A stretch of 36,393 nucleotides of DNA, from the NCBI GenBank assembly GCA_910586475.1, contig CAJUHM010000024.1, positions 1 to 36,393 on the forward strand. The letters are read 5' to 3'. The stretch comes from an uncultured Muribaculaceae bacterium. Lineage in GTDB: Bacteria; Bacteroidota; Bacteroidia; Bacteroidales; Muribaculaceae. Below the pieces are notes generated by a model. That model was not told where the DNA came from and made no database searches. It was given only the letters and a program-made list of their open reading frames with translations. A program made the translations under genes and the position numbers. Below are positions 16,447-24,505 of this stretch, in pieces. Position 1 is the stretch's first letter. The number at the start of each line of letters is the position of its first letter.

Positions 16447-16890
16447 ATGAAACGTCTGTCACATATAATTCCGGTGGCTGCAGCCGTTGCAGCCTGCGGG
16501 CTTGTTTCCTGCGACGCCATGTGGGACACATCATTTGACACAGGATCCCCCTACGGCTATTACTATGGCTGGGACGGCGAATGGCTTCCGACTCTCCCGG
16601 GAGCACCACTGATCTCTCCGTACTATTATGGAGGTTCGGCCTATCCGATCGGAGGCTGGGGTCCTATCCACAGACCTGTCATCGGGCCGGCCATAGTCCC
16701 CTCTCGCCCGAACACTTCATCCGGCACCATACGCCCGGGACAGCCATCAACATCCGTCCCCCCGGCCACAACACGACCGTCAGCGCCTGTCGTACCGGCA
16801 AAACCACTCCCGACAGGTTCTAATCCCGGCCTACAGGTACCGCCATCAGGAACAGGCGTCATTTTCAAGCCGAACCAGGGGCGCCACTGA
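16447..16890 (+). CDS. Proline/tyrosine-rich lipoprotein, unknown function
   Basis: 147 residues. A lipoprotein signal ends in LVSC with the lipidated cysteine at residue 22. The next 50 residues are rich in Tyr, Trp and Gly (YGYYYGWDGEW, SPYYYGGSAYPIGGWG). The rest is rich in Pro, Ser and Thr (RPSAPVVPAKPLPTG) and probably disordered, like a cell-wall or periplasm-spanning linker. I do not recognise a family. It stands alone, divergent from the barrel gene, with an elaborate upstream region (tandem 11-mer, recurrent motif, leader hairpin). An imperfect hairpin after the stop (16912-16933) may end its transcript. Confidence 0.7.
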   Translation: MKRLSHIIPVAAAVAACGLVSCDAMWDTSFDTGSPYGYYYGWDGEWLPTLPGAPLISPYYYGGSAYPIGGWGPIHRPVIGPAIVPSRPNTSSGTIRPGQPSTSVPPATTRPSAPVVPAKPLPTGSNPGLQVPPSGTGVIFKPNQGRH

Positions 16891-16911
16891 AAAAACTGTG
16901 TAAACCCCGCA

Positions 16912-16933
16912 TCTGACACCTCCTTGCGTCAGA
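16912..16933 (+). terminator. Weak hairpin after the proline-rich lipoprotein gene
   Basis: TCTGAC (16912-16917) pairs with GTCAGA (16928-16933) around the loop ACCTCCTTGC. There is no good T-tract. The loop contains ACCTCCTT, the same string as the 16S anti-Shine-Dalgarno end. Confidence 0.35.
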
Positions 16934-16977
16934 CTATTCGTTAAATTTGGTTTAAATGCCAACTTACATTTTACGAG

Positions 16978-16995
16978 TAGCATAATGTTATGCTA
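16978..16995. promoter_or_regulatory. Dyad over the expected -33 region of pyrG
   Basis: TAGCATAA-TG-TTATGCTA is a perfect 8-bp inverted repeat ending 8 bp before the -7 box. No TTTG is present at the usual -33 distance. It looks like a repressor or activator site. Confidence 0.5.
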
Positions 16996-17003
16996 AAAAT
17001 TTG

Positions 17004-17011
17004 TAATTTTG
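17004..17011 (+). promoter_or_regulatory. -7 box of pyrG
   Basis: TAATTTTG matches TAnnTTTG. The GTG start is 28 bp downstream. Confidence 0.6.
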
Positions 17012-17039
17012 TCGCTTGTTAAATATTCAAGTTTTTAGC

Positions 17040-18665
17040 GTGGAACCAAAATACATTTTTGTCACAGGAGGCGTTGTTTCCTCCTTAGGAAAAGGAATAA
17101 TCTCCGCCTCACTCGCTTGTCTGCTTAAAGCACGCGGCTATCGGGTCACGATCCAGAAATTCGATCCCTATATCAATATCGACCCAGGAACGCTCAACCC
17201 ATATGAACACGGTGAGTGCTACGTGACAACAGACGGCCGTGAGACCGATCTCGATCTTGGCCATTACGAACGCTTCACAAACGTCCGCACAACAAAAGCC
17301 AACAACATTACGACCGGACGAATCTATCAGAACGTTATCGACAAGGAGCGACGAGGCGATTTCCTTGGCAAAACAGTCCAGATAGTCCCACACATCACCG
17401 ACGAGATCAAACGCAACATCAAACTTCTCGGCAACACCGGCAACTACGACTTCATCATAACCGAGATCGGCGGTACAGTCGGAGACATCGAATCGCTCCC
17501 GTTCCTCGAAGCCGTGCGCCAGCTACGGTGGGAACTCGAAGACAACAGCCTCTGCATCCACCTGACCTACGTGCCCTATCTCCACGCAGCAAAAGAACTA
17601 AAGACCAAACCGACACAGCACTCGGTCAAGAAACTTCAGGAACTCGGAATCCAGCCCGATGTGCTGATTCTCCGGACCGAGCATGACATTCCGACATCCA
17701 TGCGCCGCAAAATCGCGCAGTTCTGCAACGTGTCGGCCGACGCTGTCATCCAGTCGATCGACCTCCCCTCGATCTATGAGGTTCCGGTTGCGATGCACAA
17801 CCAGCACCTCGACGACATCATTTTGCGCAAAACCGGCGTGACGGATGCCGACGAACCCCACATGGCCCCGTGGCTGGCTTTTCTCGACAAAATGCACAAC
17901 GCGACAGAAACAGTCCGCATCGGCCTCGTCGGGAAATATGTCGAGCTCCAGGACGCTTACAAGTCGATCAACGAATCGCTGCTGCAGGCCGCGACCTACT
18001 GCGACCACAGACTCGATCTGGTATTTATCCACAGCGAAAAGATCAACGATTCCAACGCCGAAGAAATACTCTCCGGAATGTACGGCGTGATCATTGCCCC
18101 CGGATTCGGACAGCGCGGAATCGAAGGAAAGTTCTCGGCGCTCAAATGGTGTCGCGAACATGACATTCCGACCTTCGGCATCTGTCTCGGAATGCAATGC
18201 ATGGTGATTGAGTTCGCCCGAAACGTCCTCGGACTGAAAGACGCAAACTCAACAGAAATGAACCCTTCGACCGCGGCAAACGTGATCGATCTCATGGAAG
18301 AGCAGAAAAGCATCTCAAATCTCGGAGGGACAATGCGCCTCGGAGCCTACGAATGCCGACTCACCCCCGGTAGCCTCGCTGCCAAAGCCTACGGAAGCGA
18401 CTCTGTCAGCGAACGCCACCGCCACCGCTTTGAGTTCAACAGCGACTATCGCGTCGATTTCGAAAAGGCCGGAATGGCATGCGTCGGCGAGAATCCCGAC
18501 ACTCACCTCGTCGAGATTGTAGAAATTCCGGGAAAACGCTGGTTCCTCGGGACTCAGTACCATCCCGAATACACCTCGACAGTGCTCTCTCCAAGCCCAC
18601 TGTTTATCTCCTTCATGCGTGCGGCAATCGCCTATGCCACCGAGAAAACAACACCTGTCCACTAA
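17040..18665 (+). CDS. pyrG: CTP synthase
   Basis: Makes CTP from UTP, ATP and glutamine, the last step of pyrimidine nucleotide synthesis. 541 residues, the standard length. The synthetase domain begins PKYIFVTGGVVSSLGKGI, followed by KFDPYINIDPGTLNPYEHGE and EIGGTVGDIES. The glutamine amidotransferase domain has the nucleophile Cys382 in FGICLGMQ and the C-terminal His-Glu pair in YHPEY. The frame can be extended to a TTG at 17016, but homologues begin a few residues before KYIFVTGG, so the GTG at 17040 is the likely start. A GTG start is a minority choice in this window. yidC follows after 36 bp and probably shares the transcript. Confidence 0.96.
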   Translation: MEPKYIFVTGGVVSSLGKGIISASLACLLKARGYRVTIQKFDPYINIDPGTLNPYEHGECYVTTDGRETDLDLGHYERFTNVRTTKANNITTGRIYQNVIDKERRGDFLGKTVQIVPHITDEIKRNIKLLGNTGNYDFIITEIGGTVGDIESLPFLEAVRQLRWELEDNSLCIHLTYVPYLHAAKELKTKPTQHSVKKLQELGIQPDVLILRTEHDIPTSMRRKIAQFCNVSADAVIQSIDLPSIYEVPVAMHNQHLDDIILRKTGVTDADEPHMAPWLAFLDKMHNATETVRIGLVGKYVELQDAYKSINESLLQAATYCDHRLDLVFIHSEKINDSNAEEILSGMYGVIIAPGFGQRGIEGKFSALKWCREHDIPTFGICLGMQCMVIEFARNVLGLKDANSTEMNPSTAANVIDLMEEQKSISNLGGTMRLGAYECRLTPGSLAAKAYGSDSVSERHRHRFEFNSDYRVDFEKAGMACVGENPDTHLVEIVEIPGKRWFLGTQYHPEYTSTVLSPSPLFISFMRAAIAYATEKTTPVH

Positions 18666-18701
18666 TCAGAAAACCTACCCTAACGAAGAAAAAATCACCC
18701 G

Positions 18702-20792
18702 ATGAACAAAACCAACATTATTGGCATCCTGCTGATGGGAGCTGTAATAATGCTCTTCATGTATCTCAACCAGCCGTCGGCTGAACAGCAAGCGGCAATG
18801 GCTGAAAAAGCTCGTCAGGAACAAGCCCTCGCCCAGCAATCAGACGTAAACTCAGCTGCTGTCCTGACTGACACTATTGTCACTCCGCAGGAACGTCAGA
18901 TCATCGTCTCGACTATTCGCGAATTCGGTTCGAAAGACTCGACCGGCGTCATCTCACTCTCCGCTCCCAACGTGCGCATGACACTGACAGCTGACTCAAT
19001 TGTCGGAGGCTCCGTTTCAGTCAGCGGCGGAACTACCGTAGCTCTCAGCGACATCCTTGCCTCAAACTACGGCTCGCTCAGCCGCGGTCAGGCAGCTGAG
19101 GCCTGCGCAAATCTGCGCAAAGCACTCTCCGACGTTGCCCGCTATAAAGGATTTTCAGCCCATCTTGGAGGCGATTCGACAACCGTACGGCTCGAAAACT
19201 CGCGTCTGGCCCTTGACATCTCCAGCAAAGGCGCGGTAATCGCCCGCGCTGCCGTCAAAGGCTACAGCCGCTTCGACTCGACCGAAGTCACTCCGATCGA
19301 ATACGGTGCCGACACCTATGGATTCACCCTCACCTCGGCAAGCCAGCGCTTCAACACAAGCGATTTCTTCTTCACCGTCACCGAACAGACCGACTCGGCT
19401 GTGACTCTCAGACTGCAGCTCGGCGACGGTGCGTCATGGGGCATCCGCTATACTCTTCCCGCCGACAGCTACCTCGTCGGAATGGAAATCATCCAGGAGG
19501 GAATGGAAAAAGTGATCCCCGCTTCGGCAACGACGATGGAATTCAACTGGAAGCAGCGAATGGCCCGAAACGAAGAGGGACGCATGTTTGAAGAGCAGAA
19601 CTCAGCGCTCTATTACATGAACGTCGGTGGCGACGTTGACTATCTCAGCGAAACCGCCGATGATTCCGAGGAAATCACCCAGCGAATCAAATGGATCGGC
19701 TATAAGAACCAGTTCTTCTCGACCATATTCATCCCCGACGGAAACTTCAACGGAGCCAACATCTCCTCCACTCCGCTCAAAGAGAATGCCGCATTCCTGA
19801 AAGACCTGTCCACTCAGGCCGAACTCGACTACTCCTCGTCACAGGCCACTCCGGCTGCATTCACAATCTTCATCGGCCCCAACTCCTATCCTCTCCTCTC
19901 TGACCTTGAAGAGACTGTCACGCCCGACGAAAACCTCCACCTTACAAAACTAATTCCCCTCGGATGGAGCCTGTTCCGCTGGATCAACACCCTCATCGTC
20001 ATTCCGGTCTTCACATTCCTCGGCAAGTATATCGCCTCTTACGGAATCATCATTCTCCTGCTCACCATCTTCATCAAGCTCATCCTCTTCCCGTTCACCT
20101 ACAAGAGCTACATGTCGCAGGCAAAGATGCGTGTGCTCGCTCCCGAAATCAATGAGATCAATGAAAAATATCCCGGACAGGAAAACGCACTGAAGCGCCA
20201 GCAGGAATCGATGGCACTCTACTCCAAAGCCGGAGCATCGCCCATGTCAGGCTGCCTCCCGATGCTGCTCCAGATGCCCATTCTGATCGCCATGTTCCGC
20301 TTCTTCCCTTCCGCAATCGAACTGCGCGGACAGTCATTCCTCTGGGTAGCAGACCTCTCCGCACCTGACTACATCATCTCGCTGCCATTTGCAATCCCAT
20401 TCCTCGGCAACAGACTGTCGCTCTTCTGTCTGCTCATGACTGCGACCAACATTATCTACACCCGCATCAACATGCAGAACCAGCCCGGAGGCAACTCGAT
20501 GCCCGGAATGAAATGGATGATGTATATGATGCCGGTCATGTTCCTCTTCTTCTTCAATAACTATGCGGCCGGCCTGAGCTACTACTACCTTCTCTCGCTT
20601 CTGATCACAATCATTCAGACCTACATTTTCCGCCAGGTCGTAAACGAAGAGAAAGTACGCGCCACAATGAAAGCCAACGCGAAGAAACCGAAGAAAAAAA
20701 CAGGCTTCATGGCCCGTCTCGAAGAAGCCCAGCGCCAACAGCAGGCAATGCTTCGCGAACAGGAAAAGCAACGCGCAAAGAAACGTCGTTGA
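18702..20792 (+). CDS. yidC: Membrane protein insertase YidC
   Basis: Inserts and folds inner-membrane proteins, alone or with SecYEG. 696 residues, long because of the periplasmic domain usual in Gram-negatives. An N-terminal anchor (about residues 5-21) precedes the large beta-rich periplasmic domain. The conserved insertase core starts near residue 420: TFLGKYIASYGIIILLLTIFIKLILFPFTYKSYMSQAKMRVLAPEI. The charged groove residue is Lys, where E. coli has Arg366. GASPMSGCLPMLLQMPILIAMF and the last helices follow. The C-terminus is a Lys/Arg/Gln-rich tail (about residues 650-696) that may contact ribosomes. It is flanked by pyrG (36 bp) and ferritin (43 bp) on the same strand. Confidence 0.96.
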   Translation: MNKTNIIGILLMGAVIMLFMYLNQPSAEQQAAMAEKARQEQALAQQSDVNSAAVLTDTIVTPQERQIIVSTIREFGSKDSTGVISLSAPNVRMTLTADSIVGGSVSVSGGTTVALSDILASNYGSLSRGQAAEACANLRKALSDVARYKGFSAHLGGDSTTVRLENSRLALDISSKGAVIARAAVKGYSRFDSTEVTPIEYGADTYGFTLTSASQRFNTSDFFFTVTEQTDSAVTLRLQLGDGASWGIRYTLPADSYLVGMEIIQEGMEKVIPASATTMEFNWKQRMARNEEGRMFEEQNSALYYMNVGGDVDYLSETADDSEEITQRIKWIGYKNQFFSTIFIPDGNFNGANISSTPLKENAAFLKDLSTQAELDYSSSQATPAAFTIFIGPNSYPLLSDLEETVTPDENLHLTKLIPLGWSLFRWINTLIVIPVFTFLGKYIASYGIIILLLTIFIKLILFPFTYKSYMSQAKMRVLAPEINEINEKYPGQENALKRQQESMALYSKAGASPMSGCLPMLLQMPILIAMFRFFPSAIELRGQSFLWVADLSAPDYIISLPFAIPFLGNRLSLFCLLMTATNIIYTRINMQNQPGGNSMPGMKWMMYMMPVMFLFFFNNYAAGLSYYYLLSLLITIIQTYIFRQVVNEEKVRATMKANAKKPKKKTGFMARLEEAQRQQQAMLREQEKQRAKKRR

Positions 20793-20835
20793 TCAATCGT
20801 CTGTCTGAACTTTAAAAAACTAATCCTCAACCCAT

Positions 20836-21357
20836 ATGATCTCACCCAAAATCCAATCCGCAATCAACGACCAGATCAATGCAGAATTCTGGTCGGCCTA
20901 CCTCTATCTCTCAATGGCAATGAACTTCGAATCGAAAGGACAAGCCGGTGTCGCAAACTGGTTCCGCATTCAGTTCCGTGAAGAGCAGGCCCACGCCGAA
21001 ATCCTCATCAACTACCTCAACCAGCGCGGAGGACGGGTTATCCTCGCGCCAATCGCAGCCGTCGAAACCGAATGGGCAACTCCTCTCGAAGCGTTCGAAG
21101 CCACTCTCGAACATGAGCAGAAAGTCACCTCTCTGATCAACAATCTCTTCGCACTCGCCGAAGAAGAAAAAGACTACGCGACCCGCGACCGTCTCGCCTG
21201 GTTCGTCGGCGAACAGGTCGAAGAGGAAGACAACTGCCGTCAGCTGATCGACAAGTATCGCCTCATCGCCGACAATGGCATGGGACTCTACATGCTCGAC
21301 CAGGAACTCGCTGCGCGCACCTACGCTGCGCCGTCGCCCCTGGCTTCAGCCGAATAA
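20836..21357 (+). CDS. ftnA: Non-heme ferritin
   Basis: Iron storage: 24-mers oxidise Fe(II) and store Fe(III) mineral in the cytosol. 173 residues, close to the E. coli FtnA length. The ferroxidase ligands are in register with E. coli FtnA: Glu17, Glu50, His53, Glu94 and Gln127, plus Glu49, Glu126, Glu129 and Glu130 for the third iron site. The enzyme should therefore be active. No heme-binding methionine of bacterioferritin is apparent. It starts 43 bp after yidC with no clear promoter, so read-through is likely. No Fur-like box was recognised. A strong hairpin follows 28 bp after the stop. Confidence 0.95.
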   Translation: MISPKIQSAINDQINAEFWSAYLYLSMAMNFESKGQAGVANWFRIQFREEQAHAEILINYLNQRGGRVILAPIAAVETEWATPLEAFEATLEHEQKVTSLINNLFALAEEEKDYATRDRLAWFVGEQVEEEDNCRQLIDKYRLIADNGMGLYMLDQELAARTYAAPSPLASAE

Positions 21358-21384
21358 CACCGATCCTCTGCACAACCTAATCAT

Positions 21385-21436
21385 AGGCGCCGGTCAAAAT
21401 TTTGAATTTTGACCGGCGCCTGATATTTTTCTGCCG
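21385..21436 (+). terminator. Duplicated hairpin, copy 1 (terminator of ferritin)
   Basis: A 17-bp perfect stem (AGGCGCCGGTCAAAATT, 21385-21401, with 21405-21421) around the loop TTG, followed by the tail GATATTTTTCTGCCG. Identical to copy 2 at 49 of 52 positions. The only differences are the three loop bases. Confidence 0.85.
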
Positions 21437-21458
21437 AACGGTGAATTTCCTGCAAACG

Positions 21459-21490
21459 GTTGCAGATTCCGATCATAAACCGTAAATTTG
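21459..21490 (+). promoter_or_regulatory. Promoter of the charged lipoprotein gene
   Basis: GTTG (21459-21462), a 20-nt spacer, and TAAATTTG (21483-21490). Only the first base of the -33 departs from TTTG. A dyad CTGCAA-ACGG-TTGCAG (21450-21465) overlaps the -33. Confidence 0.55.
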
Positions 21491-21560
21491 CCGCGTACCC
21501 TTTCCAACGGGCCAAATTATAAGAAAACACATCCATTTTAAACCAATCTAACAAAATGTC

Positions 21561-21992
21561 ATGAGAATGAAATCAGCAATTATTGCATTCATTGCCATCG
21601 CCACCCTATCGTCGTGTGGCTCAGATTCGAAAAACTCAACCGGCACACCCTCATCCGAAGAATCAGAATCAACCCTCCGGGAGCCAGACAATGACGAAAC
21701 TGAACCTGAAGAAATCGAGATGACTGAAATCGAAATGATTGAAGAGAATGTGGCCGACAGCACTGATGACGACAATAATCTCTCCAACTCCTCGGAATCA
21801 AACTGGGAAAAAACCAAGGGTGTATACAACGCAGCTAAAGACAAGATCAAAAAGAAAAACGACAAGTGGAAGGAAGAACACTCCGAACAGATTGAGCATG
21901 CAAAGGAAAAAGGCAACGAAATAAAAGAAAAAGCTAAAAATAAAGTCGGCAATCTTCTTGACCGAGCCCGTCAGAAACTCGAAGAAGACTGA
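21561..21992 (+). CDS. Charged, acidic-to-basic lipoprotein, unknown function
   Basis: 143 residues. A lipoprotein signal ends in LSSC (Cys19, or Cys17 if the second ATG at 21567 is used). The mature N-terminal half is strongly acidic (SSEESES, DNDETEPEEIEMTEIEMIEE, DSTDDDNN). The C-terminal half is Lys-rich and helical (YNAAKDKIKKKNDKWKEEHSEQIEHAKEKGNEIKEKAKNKV), recalling YtxH-like or LEA-like amphipathic helices. I do not recognise a specific family. It is a single-gene unit with its own promoter and lies between two copies of a 52-nt hairpin element, which may reflect local duplication or a cassette. Codon use is more A-rich than the neighbours, partly because of Lys/Glu content. Confidence 0.7.
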   Translation: MRMKSAIIAFIAIATLSSCGSDSKNSTGTPSSEESESTLREPDNDETEPEEIEMTEIEMIEENVADSTDDDNNLSNSSESNWEKTKGVYNAAKDKIKKKNDKWKEEHSEQIEHAKEKGNEIKEKAKNKVGNLLDRARQKLEED

Positions 21993-22008
21993 TCAGAGGA
22001 TATCAAAA

Positions 22009-22060
22009 AGGCGCCGGTCAAAATTCAAAATTTTGACCGGCGCCTGATATTTTTCTGCCG
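22009..22060. terminator. Duplicated hairpin, copy 2 (bidirectional terminator)
   Basis: The same 17-bp stem as copy 1 (22009-22025 with 22029-22045) but with loop CAA, then the same 15-nt tail. On the plus strand it ends the charged lipoprotein gene (16 bp past the stop). On the minus strand it is followed by five T and could end ychF. Confidence 0.85.
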
Positions 22061-22068
22061 GATGGGGA

Positions 22069-22089
22069 GGGGCGCTCATGCTACGCCCC
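22069..22089 (-). terminator. GC hairpin downstream of ychF
   Basis: GGGGCG (22069-22074) pairs with CGCCCC (22084-22089), loop 9 nt, 31 bp past the ychF stop. There is no T-tract. It may act together with the adjacent copy-2 hairpin. Confidence 0.35.
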
Positions 22090-22120
22090 GGATTGAGCCA
22101 TTATGACACACCCTTTATAA

Positions 22121-23224
22121 TCAGACATTAAAGAGGAAGTGCATGATGTCACCGTCCTGAACGACATATTCCTTTCCTTCAATATTCATCTTACCGGCCT
22201 GACGGACAGCCGCCTCCGAACCAAGAGTGACATAATCGTCATATTTGATGACCTCGGCACGGATAAATCCCTTTTCAAAATCCGTGTGGATTATTCCGGC
22301 ACATTTGGGAGCTTTCGATCCACGCAGGAATGTCCAGGCGCGCACCTCGTCGGCTCCGGCCGTGAAGTAGGTCTGGAGATCAAGAAGCGCATAGGCCGCA
22401 CGGATCAGACGCGCTACGCCGGACTCCTCGAGCCCGATCTCCTGAAGAAACATCTGACGGTCCTCATAGGTCTCGAGTTCGGCAATTTCAGCCTCGGTCT
22501 GAGCCGCAACGACGAGAAGCTGAGAGTTTTCCGCGGCAATGGCCTGGCGGACAGCCTCCACATAGGCGTTGCCGGTCGCTGCCGATGCATCATCCACATT
22601 GCAGACATAGAGCACAGGCTTATTGGTCAGCAGGAAGAGCTCGCGGGCGAATTTATGCTCGTCGACAGTCTCGAACTCAACCGACCGCGCAGGTTTGCCC
22701 TGAGTGAGAGCTTCGTGATACTGACGAAGCACTTCATACTGCAGCTTCGCCTGCTTGTCGCCACCGGTCTTTGCCTGTTTCTCAGTGCGGACCATACGGC
22801 TCTCGACCGTCTCCAGATCCTTGATCAGGAGCTCATAATCAATAATCTCCTTGTCGCGGACAGGGTCGACCGTTCCGTCGACATGGGTGATGTTGTCATC
22901 GTCGAAACAGCGCAAGACATGAATAATGGCATCCGTCTCACGGATATTTGCCAGAAACTTGTTGCCGAGGCCCTCTCCTTTGCTGGCGCCTTTGACCAGA
23001 CCTGCGATGTCGACGATCTCGACCGTCGCCGGAACGACACTCTTCGGCTTGCACATGTCGACAAGCGTTGTCAGACGGTCATCGGGCACGGTGATTACGC
23101 CGACATTCGGTTCGATCGTACAGAATGGGAAGTTGGCGGATTGCGCTTTAGCGTTTGAAAGACAGTTGAACAGAGTGGATTTGCCGACATTGGGCAGTCC
23201 CACGATTCCGCATTGTAATGCCAT
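22121..23224 (-). CDS. ychF: Redox-regulated ATPase YchF (Obg-family)
   Basis: A conserved P-loop protein that in other bacteria binds ATP in preference to GTP, associates with ribosomes and influences oxidative-stress responses. 367 residues, the usual length. Seen: the P-loop GLPNVGKSTLF, the switch region NFPFCTIEPNVGVI, the G3-like DIAGLVKGASKGEGLGNKFL, and NVDD at the position of the specificity motif. A helical coiled domain interrupts the G domain (about residues 130-200). The C-terminal TGS domain ends HTDFEKGFIRAEVIKYDDYV...VQDGDIMHFLFNV. It has a complete promoter at 23267-23298 with a leader of about 36 nt, and is transcribed alone. Confidence 0.96.
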   Translation of the reverse strand: MALQCGIVGLPNVGKSTLFNCLSNAKAQSANFPFCTIEPNVGVITVPDDRLTTLVDMCKPKSVVPATVEIVDIAGLVKGASKGEGLGNKFLANIRETDAIIHVLRCFDDDNITHVDGTVDPVRDKEIIDYELLIKDLETVESRMVRTEKQAKTGGDKQAKLQYEVLRQYHEALTQGKPARSVEFETVDEHKFARELFLLTNKPVLYVCNVDDASAATGNAYVEAVRQAIAAENSQLLVVAAQTEAEIAELETYEDRQMFLQEIGLEESGVARLIRAAYALLDLQTYFTAGADEVRAWTFLRGSKAPKCAGIIHTDFEKGFIRAEVIKYDDYVTLGSEAAVRQAGKMNIEGKEYVVQDGDIMHFLFNV

Positions 23225-23266
23225 ATATATTCTTTGGGATGATGTTAAACGTGATTTATTTTACTG

Positions 23267-23298
23267 CAAAATTACCAAAAACCTGATAGTCCGCCAAA
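23267..23298 (-). promoter_or_regulatory. Promoter of ychF
   Basis: On the minus strand TTTG (23298-23295), a 20-nt spacer, and TAATTTTG (23274-23267): an exact match to the Bacteroidota consensus. Confidence 0.75.
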
Positions 23299-23349
23299 TC
23301 AGAGCCGACAGATAATGACCCGTCGGAAGCGAAACCGCATTACGTATCG

Positions 23350-24315
23350 TCATTCGAAAAGCTGACGTATGGTGTAGCCGATGTCATTCATCATCGACAT
23401 TATCGGAGTCAGGAGCGGACGGATCGGACGGTCGGCCTGGGGAGTGAAAACCTTCAGACACGACGGACGGCACACGACCGAAATCTCGCGCCCCATTTCC
23501 ATTGGCTCGCCGTCGACATGGACCGCTCCTTCATAGCGGCGCTCGATCTTGAGAGTGGAAGCCCGGAAAGCATGGATCAGCATGTTGCGTTCGATCGATC
23601 CAGACATCAGGTCAAGCCCGACAAGAGCCGTCGACAGCAGATTGCCGTAGTGGATGATCGTGACGTCAAGCAGGCCGTCGGTGATCGAAGCTTGCGGAGC
23701 GATATAGGCGTTATTGCCGTATTGAGAGGCATTGCAGACAGCCACGATAAAAGCACGGTCAGTGATAACCTGTCCGTTGGCGGATATCACATACTCATCC
23801 GGCTTATAGTTCAGATATTCCTTGAATGTATTGGAAAGATAGGTCAGTTTGCCGCGGCGCTTGGACTCGGCGAACTTATGACTGACAGTCGCGTCAAACC
23901 CAAGTCCGAACGTACAGAAAAAATTATGTCCGTTGACCTCGCCGCAGTCACACACCTCCGTGCGTCCCTCCGCTATGATCTCGAGAGCCGCCCGCACATC
24001 GACCGGAATGTTCAGATGCCGCGCAAGTCCGTTGCCGGAACCACAGGGAATGATCCCGAAGGCGACGCGACTTCCGCAAAGCGCATTGGCCGTCTCATTG
24101 ACAGTCCCGTCGCCACCGGCGGCAAGAACCATATCATAGCCCTCGCCGACAGCCTCACATGCAAAAGCTGTCGCATCGCCCGACCCGGTCGTGCGACGCG
24201 CGAAAACCTCGATTCCGATCTCGGAAAGGCGGTCCGTGACACGCCTCTCCAGCCCCTCCTTGCGCGAGGTCCCGGAAATCGGATTGATGATCAGAAGTGC
24301 ACGCTGCTGTTTCAT
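23350..24315 (-). CDS. Diacylglycerol kinase-family lipid kinase
   Basis: Soluble lipid kinase of the DagK/YegS/sphingosine-kinase family, which phosphorylates diacylglycerol or related lipids at the membrane. The exact substrate here is unknown. 321 residues. Family motifs: LLIINPISGTSRK at the start, the nucleotide loop GGDGT (residues 67-71), PCGSGNGLAR (90-99), and a C-terminal beta domain including VCNASQYGNNAYIAPQASITDGLLDVTII and AVHVDGEPM. An ATG at 24360 is in frame, but a consensus promoter (24324-24356) lies between it and the family-like start MKQQRALLI at 24315, so the latter is chosen. That places the start codon only 8 nt after the -7 box. It is divergent from guaB. Confidence 0.9.
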   Translation of the reverse strand: MKQQRALLIINPISGTSRKEGLERRVTDRLSEIGIEVFARRTTGSGDATAFACEAVGEGYDMVLAAGGDGTVNETANALCGSRVAFGIIPCGSGNGLARHLNIPVDVRAALEIIAEGRTEVCDCGEVNGHNFFCTFGLGFDATVSHKFAESKRRGKLTYLSNTFKEYLNYKPDEYVISANGQVITDRAFIVAVCNASQYGNNAYIAPQASITDGLLDVTIIHYGNLLSTALVGLDLMSGSIERNMLIHAFRASTLKIERRYEGAVHVDGEPMEMGREISVVCRPSCLKVFTPQADRPIRPLLTPIMSMMNDIGYTIRQLFE

Positions 24316-24323
24316 AACGATTG

Positions 24324-24356
24324 CAAAGATAATATTTTTCAGTCCGACTTTCCAAA
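24324..24356 (-). promoter_or_regulatory. Promoter of the lipid kinase gene, almost leaderless
   Basis: On the minus strand TTTG (24356-24353), a 21-nt spacer, and TATCTTTG (24331-24324). Only 8 nt separate the -7 box from the ATG at 24315, so the mRNA would have a leader of a few bases at most. Confidence 0.7.
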
Positions 24357-24448
24357 TCAACCGGCCCTGCTTGTCAATATAATTGGGACGTTTTCAAAAA
24401 AGTTTTGCCTGACTCATAAAATATCAGTTTTTATTGAGAAAAAATGCT

Positions 24449-24456
24449 TACCTTTG
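24449..24456 (+). promoter_or_regulatory. -7 box of guaB
   Basis: TACCTTTG matches TAnnTTTG, 49 bp ahead of the guaB ATG. The -33 region is T-rich but lacks a clear TTTG. No purine riboswitch fold was recognised. Confidence 0.6.
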
Positions 24457-24505
24457 CAAGCAATAAAAAAGTAACGCCCCAATTCTCTATCATCAATAAT
24501 TCGTT

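Noticed and set aside
17016..17039. TTG as the start of pyrG
   Set aside because: It lies directly after the -7 box and adds residues absent from the family. The GTG at 17040 fits better.
21385..22060. Insertion sequence bounded by repeats
   Set aside because: The bracketed gene is a small lipoprotein with no transposase features, and the repeats behave like terminators. No target-site duplication was seen.
24449..24505. Purine riboswitch before guaB
   Set aside because: The leader is only about 45 nt and shows no aptamer-like three-way junction.
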